Shown piece by piece: positions 1 to 5,609 of a DNA stretch of 11,315 bases (its first letter is position 1; each line of letters opens with the position of its first letter). This stretch comes from Candidatus Bathyarchaeota archaeon. Its GTDB lineage: Archaea; Thermoproteota; Bathyarchaeia; RBG-16-48-13; GCA-020355125. Below the pieces are notes generated by a model. The model was not told the origin of the DNA. It did not search any database and worked only from the letters and a program-made list of their open reading frames with translations. The translations under genes were made by a program, and so were the position numbers. The stretch is taken from the NCBI GenBank assembly GCA_026014905.1, contig JAOZHK010000136.1, forward strand, positions 1 through 11,315. The letters run 5' to 3'.

Positions 1-158
1 AAGACCATGCCTTTTGCCCAATTAATGGCAATTGGTTCACCTGCCATCGCGATGAACTGCACTTTCTCAAAGAACACTTTTGATGTGAACTCAGTGCACT
101 CAAAGATCACTAATTTCTTGATTGGGTGCACACTGATTTCGATCTTCGTTTCATCCAT
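1..158 (-). CDS. Hypothetical protein, N-terminal part, cut by the window edge
   Basis: An open minus-strand frame runs from an ATG at 158-156 to the window edge without a stop, giving 52 codons. The protein begins MDETKIEISVHP and continues with mixed hydrophobic/charged sequence typical of a real soluble protein, including IFECTEFTSKVFF and PIAINWAKGM. A good ribosome binding site (GAGGAAA on the minus strand, about 165-171) lies some 6-7 nt upstream of the ATG, which supports both the gene and this start. The gene is divergent from the phosphodiesterase at 317, with about 158 nt of shared upstream DNA. No signal peptide or membrane segment is visible in the part present. I do not recognise the family. 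The C-terminus lies outside the window. Confidence 0.6.
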   Translation of the reverse strand, partial: MDETKIEISVHPIKKLVIFECTEFTSKVFFEKVQFIAMAGEPIAINWAKGMV

Positions 159-230
159 CGTAGTTTCCTCGTATCTTTGTATGTAATAGAGCGTGAGGTA
201 ACTTTCTGGAGTTCTCTGGACATCGATACA

Positions 231-237
231 TATAAAG
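231..237 (+). promoter_or_regulatory. TATA-like box upstream of the phosphodiesterase gene
   Basis: TATAAAG lies in an AT-rich stretch (ATACATATAAAGCATATG, 226-243) between the divergent genes. In an archaeal promoter it would place transcription initiation near 257-262 and leave a leader of about 55 nt before the ATG at 317. This is a sequence match only. Confidence 0.35.
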
Positions 238-316
238 CATATGATATTCAAAACGTGTTTCTTCTAACTAGCTTTAAACGTAAGTTGAGAAAGAATACTA
301 CATCGAGGGACTTTAT

Positions 317-1018
317 ATGGTAAACGTCACTGGACATCGAGGTGCTGCGGGACTCGAACCTGAAAATACGTTACGATCCTTCCGATGCGCGATCGACTTG
401 AAAGTTGATGCGATTGAACTAGATGTCCATTTAACCAAAGATCAACACTTGGTAGTGATCCATGATTCAACAGTGGATCGTACAACAGATGGTTCAGGAG
501 CAGTCGGCGATCTAACACTTCGTGAAATCCAACAGCTTGATGCTGGTCAAGGAGAACAGGTTCCTACCTTGCAAGAAGTCATTGACCTTGTCGCACAGAA
601 AGCTATTCTCCAAATCGAATTAAAGGGACTCGATGTCGAACACCAAGTCGCCCACATGATTACAGCTAATCACTTGATTGACCATGTGATCGTAACCTCC
701 TTTCGTCACAACATGGTTAAAACCGTGAAAATGGTGAATCCTCAGATCTCAACTGGGGTTCTTTTCTTAGGATTACCTATAGATGCTCCGCATCTGGCAC
801 ATGATGCGCATGCAGATGCCGTCCATCCACATGTTAACTACATTAATCCTGAGCTTGTCGAAAGTTGTCATAGTCAAGGGCTTTCAGTCCGCGTGTGGAA
901 TACCGATGATCCATTTGAAATGCGAGAGATGATAGCACTTGACGTTGATGCTATTGGAAGTAATCGCCCCGACATTCTTCTCCAACTTCTCAATCGAATG
1001 CCTGAAGATAGCTTGTGA
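317..1018 (+). CDS. Glycerophosphodiester phosphodiesterase (GDPD family)
   Basis: This 233-residue enzyme is predicted to hydrolyse glycerophosphodiesters to glycerol-3-phosphate and an alcohol. The family signature is at the N-terminus: HRGAAGLEPENTLRSF, with the catalytic pair H7-R8 and EPENT. IELDVHLTKD follows (metal-binding E34 and D36), then VIHD with H49 and the VDRTTDGSG segment. VPTLQEVIDL and ILQIELKG (E101, K103) complete the active-site set. The length matches compact single-domain cytosolic GDPDs of the UgpQ type, and no signal peptide or membrane helix is present. The start is supported by GAGGGA at 305-310, 6 nt before the ATG. No transporter genes are adjacent, so the physiological substrate is open; in archaea it could be a lipid head-group derivative. 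The family call is secure and the substrate is inferred. Confidence 0.93.
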   Translation: MVNVTGHRGAAGLEPENTLRSFRCAIDLKVDAIELDVHLTKDQHLVVIHDSTVDRTTDGSGAVGDLTLREIQQLDAGQGEQVPTLQEVIDLVAQKAILQIELKGLDVEHQVAHMITANHLIDHVIVTSFRHNMVKTVKMVNPQISTGVLFLGLPIDAPHLAHDAHADAVHPHVNYINPELVESCHSQGLSVRVWNTDDPFEMREMIALDVDAIGSNRPDILLQLLNRMPEDSL

Positions 1019-1061
1019 CGAGCTACTTCTGATGGTCTGTGCCTGGATATTCGTCGATACA

Positions 1062-1072
1062 TTAATACTAAA
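1062..1072 (+). promoter_or_regulatory. TATA-like box for the tRNA gene
   Basis: TTAATACTAAA lies about 24-34 nt before the 5' end of the mature tRNA at 1096. This is where an archaeal TATA box would sit for transcription starting at or just before the tRNA. Only position and AT-richness support it. Confidence 0.35.
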
Positions 1073-1110
1073 GCACTTCACAAGGTCATGATTAAGGGTC
1101 CGTGGCGCAG

Positions 1111-1141
1111 ACTTCATCGATATTTATCGATGGAGGCGAAA
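1111..1141 (+). other. Non-canonical tRNA intron in the D-loop (about 31 nt)
   Basis: This is extra sequence between G15 and G18-G19 of the D-loop. It contains a perfect inverted repeat, CATCGATA-TT-TATCGATG (1115-1132), extendable to CTT/GAG at its base (1112-1114 with 1133-1135, one G-T pair). Exact ends are inferred by requiring a 10-nt mature D-loop and a bulge-helix-bulge: 5' bulge AG^A (1109-1111), central pairs C1106-G1138, G1107-C1137 and C1108-G1136 plus a G-A mismatch, and 3' bulge AA^T (1140-1142). Because the central helix is imperfect, the boundaries could shift by 1-2 nt. Confidence 0.75.
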
Positions 1142-1165
1142 TATGGATAGCGCGGCAGCCTCCTA

Positions 1166-1180
1166 CCTTCTTGGGGAGAT
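1166..1180 (+). other. Canonical tRNA intron at position 37/38 (15 nt)
   Basis: The intron is CCTTCTTGGGGAGAT. It forms a textbook bulge-helix-bulge with the exon. The outer helix is the anticodon stem, the central 4-bp helix is CTCC (1160-1163) with GGAG (1175-1178), the 5' bulge is TAC (1164-1166, cut after A1165), and the 3' bulge is ATA (1179-1181, cut after T1180). The internal loop is tiny. Confidence 0.87.
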
Positions 1181-1258
1181 AGCTGTAGGTCGTGGGTTCA
1201 AATCCCACCGGACCCGCTCATTATTCGCGCGCGCGTCATTTGATTGCTTACAAACATC

Positions 1259-1270
1259 AAAATATTTAAG
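1259..1270 (+). promoter_or_regulatory. TATA-like box upstream of the CGGC-domain gene
   Basis: AAAATATTTAAG is centred near 1265, about 58 nt before the ATG at 1323. Initiation about 26 nt downstream would give a leader of about 30 nt that includes the GAGGAGAG ribosome binding site (1306-1313). This is a sequence match only. Confidence 0.35.
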
Positions 1271-1322
1271 CAGGGAACGCAGGAGATGTTTCAAAGCTGG
1301 TCATTGAGGAGAGAGATACAAA

Positions 1323-1643
1323 ATGAGTACGAAAATTGGCATCATTCGATGTGATTCCCATAGTGCCAACTGTGCGGGGTTCAATTGTTTTCCTGCTATA
1401 CGAAATAAAACAGGGCAATTTGAACACTATGATGACGTTGAGCTCGTGGGATTTGATTCGTGTGGTGGATGTGATCGAGGAAAATCGGATAAAATTGTGT
1501 CAAAAGCGAAGCGATTGAAGGAGAAAGGTGCGGAAGTCATCCATTTGGGCAACTGTCTCATTGGGAGCTGTCCCGTTGGTGAACAATATCTCGAAGCGAT
1601 CAAAGACAACGTTCCAGTCGATGTTGTTAGAAAAACGCATTAG
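1323..1643 (+). CDS. CGGC-domain protein, putative metal- or cluster-binding
   Basis: This 106-residue cytosolic protein has seven cysteines: C10, C17, C22, the CGGC motif at 47-50, C78 and C83. The layout IGIIRCDSH, NCAGFNCFPA, FDSCGGCDRG and VIHLGNCLIGSCP matches the CGGC domain family, small proteins common in anaerobic bacteria and archaea and predicted to bind metal. The family has no established biochemical role, so none is claimed here. The start is well supported by GAGGAGAG about 9 nt upstream. The length equals the family's usual single-domain size, and the protein looks intact. It sits alone between the tRNA gene and the convergent hydrolase gene, so the neighbourhood does not indicate function. 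Confidence 0.85.
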   Translation: MSTKIGIIRCDSHSANCAGFNCFPAIRNKTGQFEHYDDVELVGFDSCGGCDRGKSDKIVSKAKRLKEKGAEVIHLGNCLIGSCPVGEQYLEAIKDNVPVDVVRKTH

Positions 1644-1818
1644 TGGGTCACAGCATCACTCATTCGCAGGCATCCAAATAGTAGCACTGTACTGGCGTGT
1701 ACGCATCAACGATCCGGATCTTTACGAAGGTTTGGAATACCGCTACAACGTGATGAAGCAACGCCGACAAGTAATAGCTGTCAGTACCTAATCCAAGCGC
1801 TGCGTGCTATCACAATCA

Positions 1819-2991
1819 CTAGTCGGTTTGGGTCTGCTGCAGAAACTGTATGATCCGCTTGCTCACTTCTTCTGGCTGTTCCTGTTGTACCCAGTGTCCG
1901 GCTCCTTCAACCAAATGAACGCCCAGTATATTTGTACATGCTGTGCTTTGCATCCGCTCCAGATTGCCGGGTCTTTGGTAAACGCCCCAGTCACTAGCGC
2001 CAGAGATGAAGCATGATGGTACATCAATGGTGCGGCCAGAGAACACTTGGAGTTCGGCTGTGTAACTGGCGTTTTTACTGCACCGATACCAGTTTAGTCC
2101 GCCCTGGAATCCGGTTCTGGCATATTCAGCGCTGTATACGCGTAATTCATCGTCTGTGAGCCAATTGCACTCTGCAATTTGGGCTGCAGATGGCATCTCA
2201 TTAGCCACAGTCTCAGCCATTCCTTTATCCAGATCCATGATATAGTACGAGGGTATTTTAGCGAGTTCGGTGGCTGTCCATGATTTCAGCGGAAAAGGTT
2301 TATTCTGCTTCCAATCCGCACTTTTGTAATGGTAATAGGCGCGTAAGAAACCATGAACGCCCTGAGGACCGTGAAGCATGTTACTGTTGGCCTCGCGGGT
2401 GGTGTAGTACCACTGGTAATGCTTGCGAGGTCGCGGAAGCGCTGCCAGTTCTTCGTGGATGTTTGATGTCAGCGAAGCCTTTTTTTGGGGCGCTATATTT
2501 TCCGTGTTGAAGGGCAATGAAGGTGTTCCTCCAAACGGTGCGCTCATCAACACAACCGAGTCAAACAGGTCCGGTCGTATAATCGAACACCAGGCTGCGA
2601 CAGGCGACCCATAGTCATGTCCTACGACGGCTGCAACTGAACGGTAGCCGAGAGCGGAAATAAGCCCCAATGTATCTCTGACAAGGTTGAACATACGAAA
2701 CGAACCTACATCACCGTCGTAATTCCTATCCCAGCCTGTGGTGCGACCGTAACCCCGCTGGTCGGGAGCGATAACATGATATCCCTTCTGGGAGAGAGGT
2801 TGCATCACTTTTCTCCAACTGTACGCCAGCTCCGGAAACCCGTGAAGGAGTAGAATACAAGGTCGGCCTGCAGCCTCATAGCCGGCTTCCAATATGTGTA
2901 TTGAAAGACCGTTGATGTCTTGAACAAAACGGGAACGAATCCCGGGGGATAATGTCGTCGCACCGTACGCGACATCCTTGTTCCTTCTCAT
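1819..2991 (-). CDS. Epoxide hydrolase-like alpha/beta hydrolase
   Basis: This 390-residue alpha/beta hydrolase has epoxide-hydrolase hallmarks. These are the oxyanion-hole motif HGFPELAYSW, DQRGYGRT, and a nucleophile elbow VGHDYGSPVAAW with Asp (D126 from this start) rather than Ser. A cap region contains tyrosine-rich segments and GGLNWYR. The acid is Asp in SGASDWGVY (about D334) and the base His in GAGHWVQQEQPE (about H366). An Asp nucleophile points to epoxide hydrolase (epoxide to vicinal diol) or haloalkane dehalogenase-type chemistry, and the cap tyrosines favour the former. Start choice: the ATG at 2991 has AAGGGG 9 nt upstream, while an in-frame ATG at 3009 has no ribosome site and adds six residues (MKGSTA). 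No signal peptide is seen. It is divergent from the dehydratase at 3147. The substrate is unknown. Confidence 0.88.
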   Translation of the reverse strand: MRRNKDVAYGATTLSPGIRSRFVQDINGLSIHILEAGYEAAGRPCILLLHGFPELAYSWRKVMQPLSQKGYHVIAPDQRGYGRTTGWDRNYDGDVGSFRMFNLVRDTLGLISALGYRSVAAVVGHDYGSPVAAWCSIIRPDLFDSVVLMSAPFGGTPSLPFNTENIAPQKKASLTSNIHEELAALPRPRKHYQWYYTTREANSNMLHGPQGVHGFLRAYYHYKSADWKQNKPFPLKSWTATELAKIPSYYIMDLDKGMAETVANEMPSAAQIAECNWLTDDELRVYSAEYARTGFQGGLNWYRCSKNASYTAELQVFSGRTIDVPSCFISGASDWGVYQRPGNLERMQSTACTNILGVHLVEGAGHWVQQEQPEEVSKRIIQFLQQTQTD

Positions 2992-3014
2992 TGCTGTTGA
3001 CCCCTTCATATTGT

Positions 3015-3027
3015 TAGCTAGCTATTT
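3015..3027. repeat. TAGCTAGCTA element upstream of the hydrolase
   Basis: TAGCTAGCTATTT sits just upstream of the hydrolase start. It contains the palindrome TAGCTAGCTA, and the 12-nt core AGCTAGCTATTT recurs exactly at 5597-5608. A TATA-like AGTATAAC on the minus strand lies beside it at about 3027-3034. It may be an operator or promoter-associated site; this is inference only. Confidence 0.4.
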
Positions 3028-3059
3028 GTTATACTTTCTTGAAGTCTATAATCCCCGAG

Positions 3060-3069
3060 CGCACGTGCG
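3060..3069. promoter_or_regulatory. 10-bp perfect palindrome in the divergent promoter region
   Basis: CGCACGTGCG is a perfect palindrome between the hydrolase and the dehydratase genes. It is similar in style to ACGCATGCGT at 5571-5580, the other palindrome-rich gap flanking this block. It is a candidate regulator binding site with no direct evidence. Confidence 0.3.
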
Positions 3070-3091
3070 TAATACACAAGTCCAACTAAAG

Positions 3092-3131
3092 AATAAATCT
3101 ATGTTCTAAGAATATTGGATTGATAATCCAA
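3092..3131 (+). promoter_or_regulatory. Candidate promoter with inverted repeat before the dehydratase gene
   Basis: A TATA-like AATAAATC (3092-3099) would place initiation near 3120. Exactly there lies a perfect inverted repeat, TTGGATTGATAATCCAA (3115-3131, 7-bp arms, 3-nt spacer). A symmetric site over the transcription start is a common place for an archaeal repressor. It could also form a small 5' mRNA hairpin. This is inferred from sequence alone. Confidence 0.4.
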
Positions 3132-3146
3132 AGAATGTGCATTTCA

Positions 3147-4385
3147 ATGAAGTTAACAAAACTTGAGTCGTTTGTTGTGAAGGTTCCACCACCCCATTAC
3201 GGAGGAGCGTACTACTTCTTCGTCAAACTGCACACCGATGAAGGGGTATATGGTTGGGGTGAGACCGCCACCCTGAGTATCTATGATCCTTTACAGCAGA
3301 GCTACAAAGTTCTGCTGAAAGAGCTCTTTGAGACTTACCTTAAGGATGAGAATCCGCTCGATAGAGAGCGTCTAAACAAAGTTCTCTACACCAGTATGAC
3401 CTCTCGCCACACTGAGTATTCAACACTGGGACTCGTGAGTGCCATCGACACAGCGCTGTGGGATATTGCGGGAAAAGTATGCAACCAGCCCGTATACAAC
3501 CTGTTGGGCGGAGCTTTCAGGACGAAGATGCGGAGCTATACCTACATCTACGATATCAAGGATGGTGCACGCCCCATTACTGAAATCGCTGCCCTCTGGG
3601 CGAACCCCAAGCGAGTCGCTGAAAACGCAGCGTTTCTGGTCAATGAGGGCTTCACAGCTCTCAAACTGGATCCTGTACCCATGGCACATTTCGAGCCTCC
3701 ACTGACAGAGGAAGAACGGAAAGGGATGGATGTCATGAGGTTGTTACGAAAGGCTTCCTACCGCAATCCCTACAACATGACGATGGAGCAGTACACGACT
3801 GTAGAGGATGTCGTTGGTGCCATCCGGGACGCCGTGGGCACAAAAGCAGATATTCTCATCGGTACGCACGGGCAGATCACAACCGCCTCAGCGATCCGTC
3901 TTGCGAAGGTGCTAGAGCCTTTTAAACCACTATGGTTCGAAGAACCCGTACCCCCTGAGAACACCAAGGAAATGGCTAAAGTAGCAAGGAGCACAACCAT
4001 CCCAGTCGCGACAGGCGAGAGACTAACCACGGTATTTGACTTTCTCCGCGTACTGGAAGATGGCGCAGCAACATTCCTGCAGCCTGATCTGGGTTCATGC
4101 GGGGGTATAACTGAATGCAAGAAGATCGCCAGTTTGGCAGAGGCTTACTATGCTCAAATGGCACCTCATGTATGGGGAGGACCCCTGATCACTGCTGCAG
4201 CGCTCCATATCGATGCCTCCATACCCAATTTCTTGATCCAAGAGAGCATCTATAAGGGTGGCGGATTCTTTGACGAACTTCTTGTCACTCCCTTGATCTG
4301 GACAAATGGCTATTACACCGTACCACAATCTCCTGGATTGGGTGTAGATATCAACATGGACGCCATAATGAAGTACAAAGTCTAA
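3147..4385 (+). CDS. Enolase-superfamily dehydratase (mandelate racemase / galactonate dehydratase-like)
   Basis: This 412-residue enzyme has an N-terminal capping domain (LVSAIDTALWDIAGK ending near residue 110) and a TIM-barrel. Active-site landmarks are FTALKLDP (K173, D175), THGQ (H241), WFEEP (E265), ATGER (E291), the QPDLGSCGG Asp (D314) with APH His (H341) as the likely general-base dyad, and LIQES (E366). This pattern fits acid-sugar dehydratases or racemases that abstract the proton alpha to a carboxylate over Mg2+. The first metal ligand, usually Asp in a D-x-H-G motif, is Gly here (G239-T-H241). The start MKLTKLESF is chosen by family alignment; in-frame alternatives lie at 3135 (ATG) and 3120 (TTG), and none has a clear ribosome site. 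The substrate cannot be assigned, although a neighbouring UxuA-like gene suggests a sugar acid. It is cytosolic. Confidence 0.87.
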   Translation: MKLTKLESFVVKVPPPHYGGAYYFFVKLHTDEGVYGWGETATLSIYDPLQQSYKVLLKELFETYLKDENPLDRERLNKVLYTSMTSRHTEYSTLGLVSAIDTALWDIAGKVCNQPVYNLLGGAFRTKMRSYTYIYDIKDGARPITEIAALWANPKRVAENAAFLVNEGFTALKLDPVPMAHFEPPLTEEERKGMDVMRLLRKASYRNPYNMTMEQYTTVEDVVGAIRDAVGTKADILIGTHGQITTASAIRLAKVLEPFKPLWFEEPVPPENTKEMAKVARSTTIPVATGERLTTVFDFLRVLEDGAATFLQPDLGSCGGITECKKIASLAEAYYAQMAPHVWGGPLITAAALHIDASIPNFLIQESIYKGGGFFDELLVTPLIWTNGYYTVPQSPGLGVDINMDAIMKYKV

Positions 4386-4401
4386 TAAATGGCTATTACA
4401 C
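4304..4401 (+). repeat. 15-nt direct repeat spanning the dehydratase tail
   Basis: AAATGGCTATTACAC occurs at 4304-4318 inside the dehydratase gene and again at 4387-4401, two bases after its stop. The first copy encodes NGYYT of the C-terminal NGYYTVPQSPGLGV. The second, in another frame, would encode NGYYTLPGLIAPN, resembling the tail of a related protein. It may be a relic of a partial duplication or of a lost paralogue. Confidence 0.6.
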
Positions 4402-4427
4402 GCTGCCTGGCTTGATCGCGCCTAATC

Positions 4428-4441
4428 TCTTTTTTCTCCTC
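4428..4441 (+). terminator. T-tract terminator after the dehydratase gene
   Basis: CTCTTTTTTCTCCTC contains six consecutive Ts (4430-4435) about 45 nt past the stop codon and has no strong GC hairpin. Archaeal termination commonly uses such pyrimidine/T tracts. It lies in the short gap between convergent genes. Confidence 0.4.
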
Positions 4442-4458
4442 TACCCTCGCGCGTACAA

Positions 4459-5463
4459 TCATAGGGCTTGAATAAGAGCTCTGACATAGCCCACCATATA
4501 TGCGAGGCCTGCCCTTCTCTTCTTGTCATCTATCAGAATTGATGGGTGATCGGGGCTTATACATCCATCATAGCCCACGTTCTTCAATGTCTTGAGAACT
4601 TTGAACATGTCCATGTCCCCTTCATCTAGGGCAACTTCGTCATAACCACCTGAGTGCAGGAGTGTACCTCGCACGTTTCGTAAGTGAACATGACAAATTT
4701 TACGACCGAATAATTTTATCTGATTGTAGACGTCTCGGCCAGACTCATACCTTGTACCGACGCAGAAAAGGAGTCCAAAGTTCTTGCTTGGGACAGCCTC
4801 GAAGAGCCGTTTGATCATTAATGGATCATGGAGCGCGGGCAGTAAACCTTCATTCCAATAATTCGGAATCGGTGGGTCATCAAAATGTTCAATAATCGTT
4901 ACCTCAGAGTCTTCGGCTACTGGAACAATTTGTTCGAGAAGTTTCACCCAGTTTGAAAAGTATTCATCATACGTTATTGTCTCATTGTAATGATGAGCCC
5001 ACTGCGATTTTGTATCTCTCTTGGCCAGTTCTTCACGCATGAAATCAAGTCTAAATGCAGCATTGATGTATCCTCCTCTATGGGTTTTTTGATGTCGTCC
5101 TGGAACTCCACTAGGCCCTAGTCTGATACCTTGCGGAAAGATTCGCATCATCGGTATTTCTTCTTCGCCTAAGAGTTTTATGACCTCACAGCCTCTTTCT
5201 ATCTCTTTCTCCCCTTCAGGTCTACCCATCAAGGAGTTGACGAAATTGAACGCTAATACCCGAACATTGATGCCTGACTCCTTAATCTTACGAATAATCT
5301 TCGCTGTATTCTTCGCATTTCCCGTTTCTATACTAGATAAATTATGATCAACTTTCAAACCACCATGACACTCGATAAAACCCACACCTATCTGCTTTAA
5401 GAATGTCATCTCCTCATCAAAATAATCGCCAATAGGTTGTGATTCCATGACAGATATGTCCAT
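4459..5463 (-). CDS. Mannonate dehydratase (UxuA)-like enzyme
   Basis: This 334-residue TIM-barrel protein has UxuA-family signatures. They are an EHFDDPPIPNYW segment (H193; UxuA normally has H-x-DDPP), FCVGT with C234, CHVHLRNVRG with H258/H260, the VALDEGDMDM segment (277-286), DGCISPDHPS with D305/H306, and the closing GYVRALIQAL. In UxuA these Cys, His and Asp residues hold the catalytic metal that dehydrates D-mannonate to 2-keto-3-deoxygluconate. The N-terminus (FLKQIGVGFIECHGG) and the FPQGIRLGPSG insert are less typical, so the substrate may be a related aldonic acid. No convincing ribosome site precedes the ATG at 5463 or the alternative at 5448. A TATA-like box at about 5499-5506 would give a short leader. 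The gene lies 146 nt downstream of the formate dehydrogenase operon on the same strand but probably has its own promoter. Confidence 0.85.
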   Translation of the reverse strand: MDISVMESQPIGDYFDEEMTFLKQIGVGFIECHGGLKVDHNLSSIETGNAKNTAKIIRKIKESGINVRVLAFNFVNSLMGRPEGEKEIERGCEVIKLLGEEEIPMMRIFPQGIRLGPSGVPGRHQKTHRGGYINAAFRLDFMREELAKRDTKSQWAHHYNETITYDEYFSNWVKLLEQIVPVAEDSEVTIIEHFDDPPIPNYWNEGLLPALHDPLMIKRLFEAVPSKNFGLLFCVGTRYESGRDVYNQIKLFGRKICHVHLRNVRGTLLHSGGYDEVALDEGDMDMFKVLKTLKNVGYDGCISPDHPSILIDDKKRRAGLAYMVGYVRALIQAL

Positions 5464-5497
5464 TAAAATTCACAAAAAATCTTAACTCGTCGGATAT

Positions 5498-5506
5498 GTA
5501 ATAAAT
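5498..5506 (-). promoter_or_regulatory. TATA-like box for the UxuA-like gene
   Basis: On the minus strand this reads ATTTATTAC, about 35-43 nt upstream of the ATG at 5463. It predicts initiation near 5476 and a leader of about 13 nt, consistent with the missing ribosome binding site. This is a sequence match only. Confidence 0.35.
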
Positions 5507-5508
5507 CT

Positions 5509-5604
5509 ATCTAGCTAGATCCACAAAGACCAGGAAACGAGTGACTATCGATGAGAAAGCCTCAGTGTCCACGCATGCGTTAATTCTAGCTAATTAAGCT
5601 AGCT
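5509..5604. repeat. Palindrome-rich intergenic region
   Basis: Several symmetric sequences are packed between the formate dehydrogenase stop and the UxuA-like gene. They are ATCTAGCTAGAT (5509-5520, perfect 12-bp palindrome), ACGCATGCGT (5571-5580, perfect 10-bp palindrome) and CTAGCT-AATTA-AGCTAG (5587-5603, 6-bp arms). AGCTAGCTATTT (5597-5608) repeats the element at 3016-3027. They may be operators for the UxuA-like gene or structure in the 3' end of the formate dehydrogenase mRNA. No reading frame is evident. Confidence 0.5.
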
Positions 5605-5609
5605 ATTTA

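Larger units (their letters stand above)
1096..1216 (+). tRNA. tRNA-Arg (anticodon CCT) interrupted by two introns
   Basis: The acceptor strands GGGTCCG (1096-1102) and CGGACCC (1209-1215) pair perfectly, with G1216 as discriminator and no encoded CCA. The T-arm is GTGGG-TTCAAAT-CCCAC (1192-1208). The D-stem GCGC (1105-1108) pairs with GCGC (1150-1153). The anticodon stem GCAGC (1155-1159) pairs with GCTGT (1182-1186), and the variable loop AGGTC is 5 nt. Removing 1166-1180 gives a 7-nt anticodon loop CTCCTAA with anticodon CCT (1162-1164), which reads AGG. Removing 1111-1141 gives a normal 10-nt D-loop AGTATGGATA. The spliced product is 75 nt with every arm canonical. Introns of this kind imply archaeal tRNA splicing endonuclease processing. 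Standard scanners may miss or mis-score the gene because of the second insertion. Confidence 0.9.

Noticed and set aside
126..323. Plus-strand reading frame of 65 codons
   Set aside because: It overlaps the better supported minus-strand gene start at 158 and the phosphodiesterase start, lacks a ribosome site, and its composition is unconvincing.
1226..1235. Alternating CGCGCGCGCG tract, with shorter ones near 4448 and 5626
   Set aside because: It could favour Z-DNA, but it is short, one of the similar tracts is explained by Arg/Ala codons, and nothing ties them to a function.
1696..1708. 13-nt exact repeat CGTGTACGCATCA shared with 10857-10869
   Set aside because: About one such match is expected by chance in a window of this length, and the two contexts are unrelated.
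3770..4120. Long antisense frame within the dehydratase gene (116 codons)
   Set aside because: It is a shadow of the well-supported plus-strand gene and has no recognisable motifs of its own.
5464..5609. UxuA-like gene as fourth member of the formate dehydrogenase operon
   Set aside because: A 146-nt gap with palindromes and its own TATA-like box, plus an unrelated function, make an independent unit more likely.
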